Shown piece by piece: positions 21,548 to 24,992 of a DNA stretch of 24,992 nucleotides. The translations under genes were made by a program, and so were the position numbers. Position 1 is the first letter of the stretch, and each line of letters starts with the position of its first letter. This stretch comes from a virus: IMG/VR virus record IMGVR_UViG_3300020469_000247, positions 1 through 24,992 of that record. One strand, 5' to 3'. Under the pieces are notes generated by a model that saw only the letters and a program-made list of their open reading frames with translations, did no database searches and had not been told where the DNA came from.

Positions 21548-24500
21548 ATGCCCAGATCAGATATAGAAGGCGCTCGTTCTACTGAAGGACGCGGTGCTCA
21601 AACAGACGCTTACGGGTTTCTGCAAGATAATAGAGCTATGACCTCAGGTCGAATTACTCCTGTAAATCCAAACTTACAACAGGGCGGTATTCAGTTCGGA
21701 GATGTCGTATTTGGCCGAAGCGCCAATCAAATTCAAGCAGGCGGCAATCAGTCCACACAATTAGCTAATCTTTTAAATACAACTGTTGACGCAACTAGTA
21801 ATATTGTCAAAGGCGTTAAAACAATCTATGAGTCTCATGACAGAGAAGAAGATCGGCGTCTTCAAGCAGAGTTAGATAATAGAAAAACAGCTACAAAGGA
21901 AGAGCTTCCTGAAGGACAGAAACCTTGGGGAGAAATGTCTGAAGCCGAACAGGCAGGAGAATTAGCAGAGCACTACAGAAAAGTTAAGAAGAGCATGTGG
22001 CTAAAAGGTTCTCGATTAGCTGCTAAGCAAAAAGCAACTGCATCTCGCTTAATGATTCCTGGTTTGACAGCTGATGGTTTAATCAGCGATATAGTTAGAG
22101 AACGTTTAGAAATTCTTTCAGATACTTCTTTAAGCGAAGATGAAAAAAGCGGGGCTTTGATTGACTTAATGGGACGGTACGAAACTGTTCTAGATGATCC
22201 TGATAGTCAGATAGCTGGTAATAAAAAGGCTTTAGATAACGTTCGTACTGCTTTGTATACAGGAATGATAGAAAATGAGAATAGAGTTTCTATTGCTGTA
22301 AACGAGTATTTAGAAGAGATTGCACCAGACTTAGACACAAGAATGAATGAGTTTATAGATCAAGCCTTAGCAGGCGGTTTAGAGGATGAGTTTTTAAATA
22401 GTCCTGAGAGGTTTATAGAAGCTTTTGTAGAGCATATGGGACCTGCTTTGCAAGAACCCATGATAGGAAATCCGGAGTTTGCTGCTGCTTTTGCAGAAAA
22501 ACTAGGCCCTAAATATGCTGAGTTATTAGAAAGCCGTCAAGAAACAGGACTTAAAGTCTTAAGAAAACGTTTTGTAGCTAAGGCTCAGTTGGATTTTAGT
22601 TCTACAACAGACGCTGCAGCTGGTCTTATAGCATCAGAAGCCAACACAGACAGATTATCTCCACCAGAAATTGCAGAACGTCTTGAAGGTTTAATTACTC
22701 CTTATGTAAACACAACGCTTTACTCAAATAGCGTAGACGCTAACTTAAATCAATTAGCCCAACAAATGGCAAAATTAGTCATGCCTATTATTCAGCATGC
22801 TGAGGGAGATCCCTTTATTCAGGAAGCGGCTAGAGAAGCTATAGACGAGGTTATTAAACCATTTCTTATTGCTAATCAAGATACTTTTAATTTATCTGAA
22901 GAACAGCTTGATAATGTACTAGAAAATATTAATCGTTATTCTGCAAAGGCTCGTAATGAGGCTGGAGTAGACGGAAACAGTGTTCATACTAAGATTACTG
23001 ACAAAAGTCCTAAAAACGGAGGTACAAGGGTAGAAACTAATCTTCCAAAAATGATGAGTAGTATGAGAACAGGCAACGAGGGTGAGGTAGACTATACCCT
23101 CGGCCATGCTAGAGATACTGTAGATGCCGCTTATATAAAGGCTACTCGAAGAATCCTTTTTAATAGTTTTACTCCTCAAAACGGTAAATCTTCTGCAGGA
23201 TTGGTTGTGCTTAGTAATTTAGCAAGATTGACCAAGGACCCAAATAATTCTACAACTCACAGTGTTTTTATAAACGATATATCTAATATTATATCAAATT
23301 CAGAAACTGGTTTTGATAACGTAGATCAACTTGTAGATGAAGTTGAGGCTTGGTTTAAAGAAAATAGAATGTCTAGTGTACCTGAAGATGCTCGTTTTTT
23401 TAGTGATGATTTAAAAAGCGATTTAAAGACAATTCTTTTAGACGTTAGCTCAAACCCAACAAGAGTAGCCTTAGATAATTTACAGAGTGATTTAAATCCT
23501 TTAGGAGAAGATGGAGCAGAACTGTCTCCTGCTGAACAAAGACAGGCTTTTTTAGATGGAAGAACTAGAATAATAGACCAGCTTACCGCTCTTAGTAATG
23601 ATCCGGATTTGCATCGTAATAACGGTTTAGTCTTTGGCGAAAATGGGGAAATAATTATTACAGAAATGCCTACGTATGAAGAAACTATGAGAAAGGTAAT
23701 GACAGCTGGTGGAGAAGCTTTTGATGCGTACGTTCGTCTGATTGTACCAGAAATAGATCTTGAGGGTCGTTTACAACCCTTTGAAATTGCTGATGTTATT
23801 CATCCATTACTTACAGGAGCTTTGCAAGTAGATCAAGCTATGCGTCTAGTTGGGGTTGATTCTGGTGCTCGTAAAAATCGTTTTGATGCAATGGTTAAAC
23901 AATCAATTACCGGAGTAGACAGAAACTACGTAGATACTGCAGCTGTATCAGAAGAGTTAAATAGATACTACGCAGCTGTTGAAGATCATATAACTATATT
24001 AAGCGATGACAATGCTTCAGAAGAAGATAAAAAAATTGCTCAAGAGGCTATTGAAGCAGCAACCATACTTTCTTCTGATTTTGTGGGTAAAAGGTTAAGC
24101 GAAGCTGCATTAGATGTATCTTCTCGTAGAGGTTTTGAGCTTAGTGAGATCGATGAAGCCTGGAATAGTCCTGTTTTTGAAGAAACTGGTGAAAAAGGTA
24201 AAACAGCTTTTGCTAAAGTGATTGCAGAAAAAGGTCCTTTAGGCCTTGCTACTCTTCGTACAGGCGATGGAAATGCTCTGCTTGCAGCTTACTATGAAGA
24301 TTTAAATGGAAAAATTCCTACTCCAGCTACTTTTGGTTACTTTTTAAGCGAGCATAATCTTACGCTTTCTATTGATGAAACCGGAGAAACATTGACTATA
24401 GTAGACAATCCCGAAATCAAAGCTCCAAGACAAATAAATCTTTTTAATTTTGGAACCAGTGTAGATGAAAATAGGGATGGCGTAGTTATGACCTTGTCTG

Positions 24501-24992
24501 AATCTTTTACAGACCGACGACTTTTAAACCAAATGGCAGATAATATTGAAATAGCTAGATCAACAAATGCTCTATCAGGGCGTGATGCAAATGCTGCGCG
24601 AGATTTGGTGAGTGGTTTAGCTAAAATGAATGATCCAAGTACCCGTGGTGTGCCTGTAGCTCGACTTCGCAGAGTGGCAACAGAAGGAAACACTGAGTCA
24701 GAGCAGTTTAAAGTTAGGTCGCAAGAAGTTATTGATCGAGTTTTTGATGGTAATAAAGACGCCTTTGTTTTATTTAGAAAGCTTTTAAGAATTAATAGTT
24801 CTGACTCATTAGGCAATGCTAATCTTGGGTTTAACTTACAAGAGCTTTACAATTTAGATCTAAGACTTCAACTTATTAACAGCTCTAGAGAAATAAATCC
24901 ACCAGAGTTTGAATCAAATCAAAAAAATCTTTATGATATAGATGACTATACTCCGTTGTGGGGCGTTGGAGCGGGCTCACTAGAAAACCCCA
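21548..24992 (+). CDS. Large internal virion protein (gp15/gp16-like), 3' end outside window
   Basis: ATG 21548 follows AAAGGAAAG (8-base region) and the frame appears open to the window edge, at least 1148 residues; I checked sample stretches near 22440, 23040, 24000 and 24900, all in frame. The N-terminus (MPRSDIEGARSTEGRGAQTD, GDVVFGRSANQIQAGGNQST) and the following long, acidic, helical region, with no signal or membrane segment, fit the large ejection-core proteins of T7-like phages (gp15 747 aa, gp16 1318 aa). The pairing with a gp14-like gene just upstream supports this. No lytic transglycosylase motif was recognised in the visible part, so gp15-like is a slightly better fit than gp16. 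Product: DNA-ejection core spanning the periplasm. Confidence 0.65.
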   Translation, partial: MPRSDIEGARSTEGRGAQTDAYGFLQDNRAMTSGRITPVNPNLQQGGIQFGDVVFGRSANQIQAGGNQSTQLANLLNTTVDATSNIVKGVKTIYESHDREEDRRLQAELDNRKTATKEELPEGQKPWGEMSEAEQAGELAEHYRKVKKSMWLKGSRLAAKQKATASRLMIPGLTADGLISDIVRERLEILSDTSLSEDEKSGALIDLMGRYETVLDDPDSQIAGNKKALDNVRTALYTGMIENENRVSIAVNEYLEEIAPDLDTRMNEFIDQALAGGLEDEFLNSPERFIEAFVEHMGPALQEPMIGNPEFAAAFAEKLGPKYAELLESRQETGLKVLRKRFVAKAQLDFSSTTDAAAGLIASEANTDRLSPPEIAERLEGLITPYVNTTLYSNSVDANLNQLAQQMAKLVMPIIQHAEGDPFIQEAAREAIDEVIKPFLIANQDTFNLSEEQLDNVLENINRYSAKARNEAGVDGNSVHTKITDKSPKNGGTRVETNLPKMMSSMRTGNEGEVDYTLGHARDTVDAAYIKATRRILFNSFTPQNGKSSAGLVVLSNLARLTKDPNNSTTHSVFINDISNIISNSETGFDNVDQLVDEVEAWFKENRMSSVPEDARFFSDDLKSDLKTILLDVSSNPTRVALDNLQSDLNPLGEDGAELSPAEQRQAFLDGRTRIIDQLTALSNDPDLHRNNGLVFGENGEIIITEMPTYEETMRKVMTAGGEAFDAYVRLIVPEIDLEGRLQPFEIADVIHPLLTGALQVDQAMRLVGVDSGARKNRFDAMVKQSITGVDRNYVDTAAVSEELNRYYAAVEDHITILSDDNASEEDKKIAQEAIEAATILSSDFVGKRLSEAALDVSSRRGFELSEIDEAWNSPVFEETGEKGKTAFAKVIAEKGPLGLATLRTGDGNALLAAYYEDLNGKIPTPATFGYFLSEHNLTLSIDETGETLTIVDNPEIKAPRQINLFNFGTSVDENRDGVVMTLSESFTDRRLLNQMADNIEIARSTNALSGRDANAARDLVSGLAKMNDPSTRGVPVARLRRVATEGNTESEQFKVRSQEVIDRVFDGNKDAFVLFRKLLRINSSDSLGNANLGFNLQELYNLDLRLQLINSSREINPPEFESNQKNLYDIDDYTPLWGVGAGSLENP

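Noticed and set aside
24337-24816. 159-codon open frame on the - strand
   Set aside because: It lies wholly inside the large internal virion gene, opposite to all other genes, with no convincing ribosome site; it is a shadow of the coding strand.
1-24992. CRISPR arrays, insertion sequences, integrase or attachment sites
   Set aside because: No regularly spaced repeats, transposase or integrase motifs, or tRNA-linked repeats were seen by eye; genome termini also could not be recognised.

Overview
The window is part of the genome of a lytic, T7-like podovirus, most likely of marine origin. The evidence is a T7-type portal, scaffold, HK97-fold capsid, tail tubular A and B, T7-type large terminase and a gp14-like internal virion protein, plus a phage-borne class II (adenosylcobalamin-dependent) ribonucleotide reductase and several tiny lysine-rich proteins of kinds I associate with marine phages. 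All supported genes are on the + strand, tightly packed, often with stop/start overlaps (ATGA, TAATG). Base composition is AT-rich, apart from the capsid gene and a few GC-richer patches. No RNA polymerase, integrase, tRNA or CRISPR array is visible. The host cannot be named from this sequence.

Layout. (1) 1-1317: the 3' end of the class II ribonucleotide reductase, closed by a strong terminator; this is the end of the nucleotide-metabolism region. (2) 1340-8406: head module. Two overlapping small ORFs, an unknown 403-aa protein, a 138-aa coiled-coil protein, portal, a small basic protein (GTG start), an unknown 237-aa protein, scaffold and major capsid protein. It ends in a structured leader with a 10-codon mini-ORF and a very long complement to the 3' end of 16S rRNA, then a strong terminator. 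(3) 8433-12680: tail tubular A and an enlarged tail tubular B, then a UUCG hairpin. (4) 12692-16050: adhesion module, with a LamG-like tail protein, a 49-aa basic protein, a tail fibre, a 148-aa protein, a GC-rich untranslated or frameshifted stretch, and a terminator. (5) 16093-17018: probable lysis cassette of three small membrane proteins. A lipoprotein-like reading frame is nested in the middle (holin-like) gene, in the manner of a spanin. (6) 17078-18421: a chain of eight microproteins of 42-90 aa, seven of them very basic, mostly coupled by overlapping stops and starts. (7) 18421-20884: probable small terminase, large terminase, and a small sulfotransferase-like P-loop protein. (8) 20886-24992: gp14-like internal virion protein and the start of a very large internal virion (gp15/gp16-like) protein that runs off the window. 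In T7 the internal virion genes precede the terminase; here they follow it.

Together these genes make the head, package DNA, build the short tail and adhesins, lyse the cell and deliver the ejection proteins. The points most worth following are the nested lipoprotein frame in the lysis cassette, the basic microprotein chain, and the recoding-like, anti-16S element between the capsid and tail genes.
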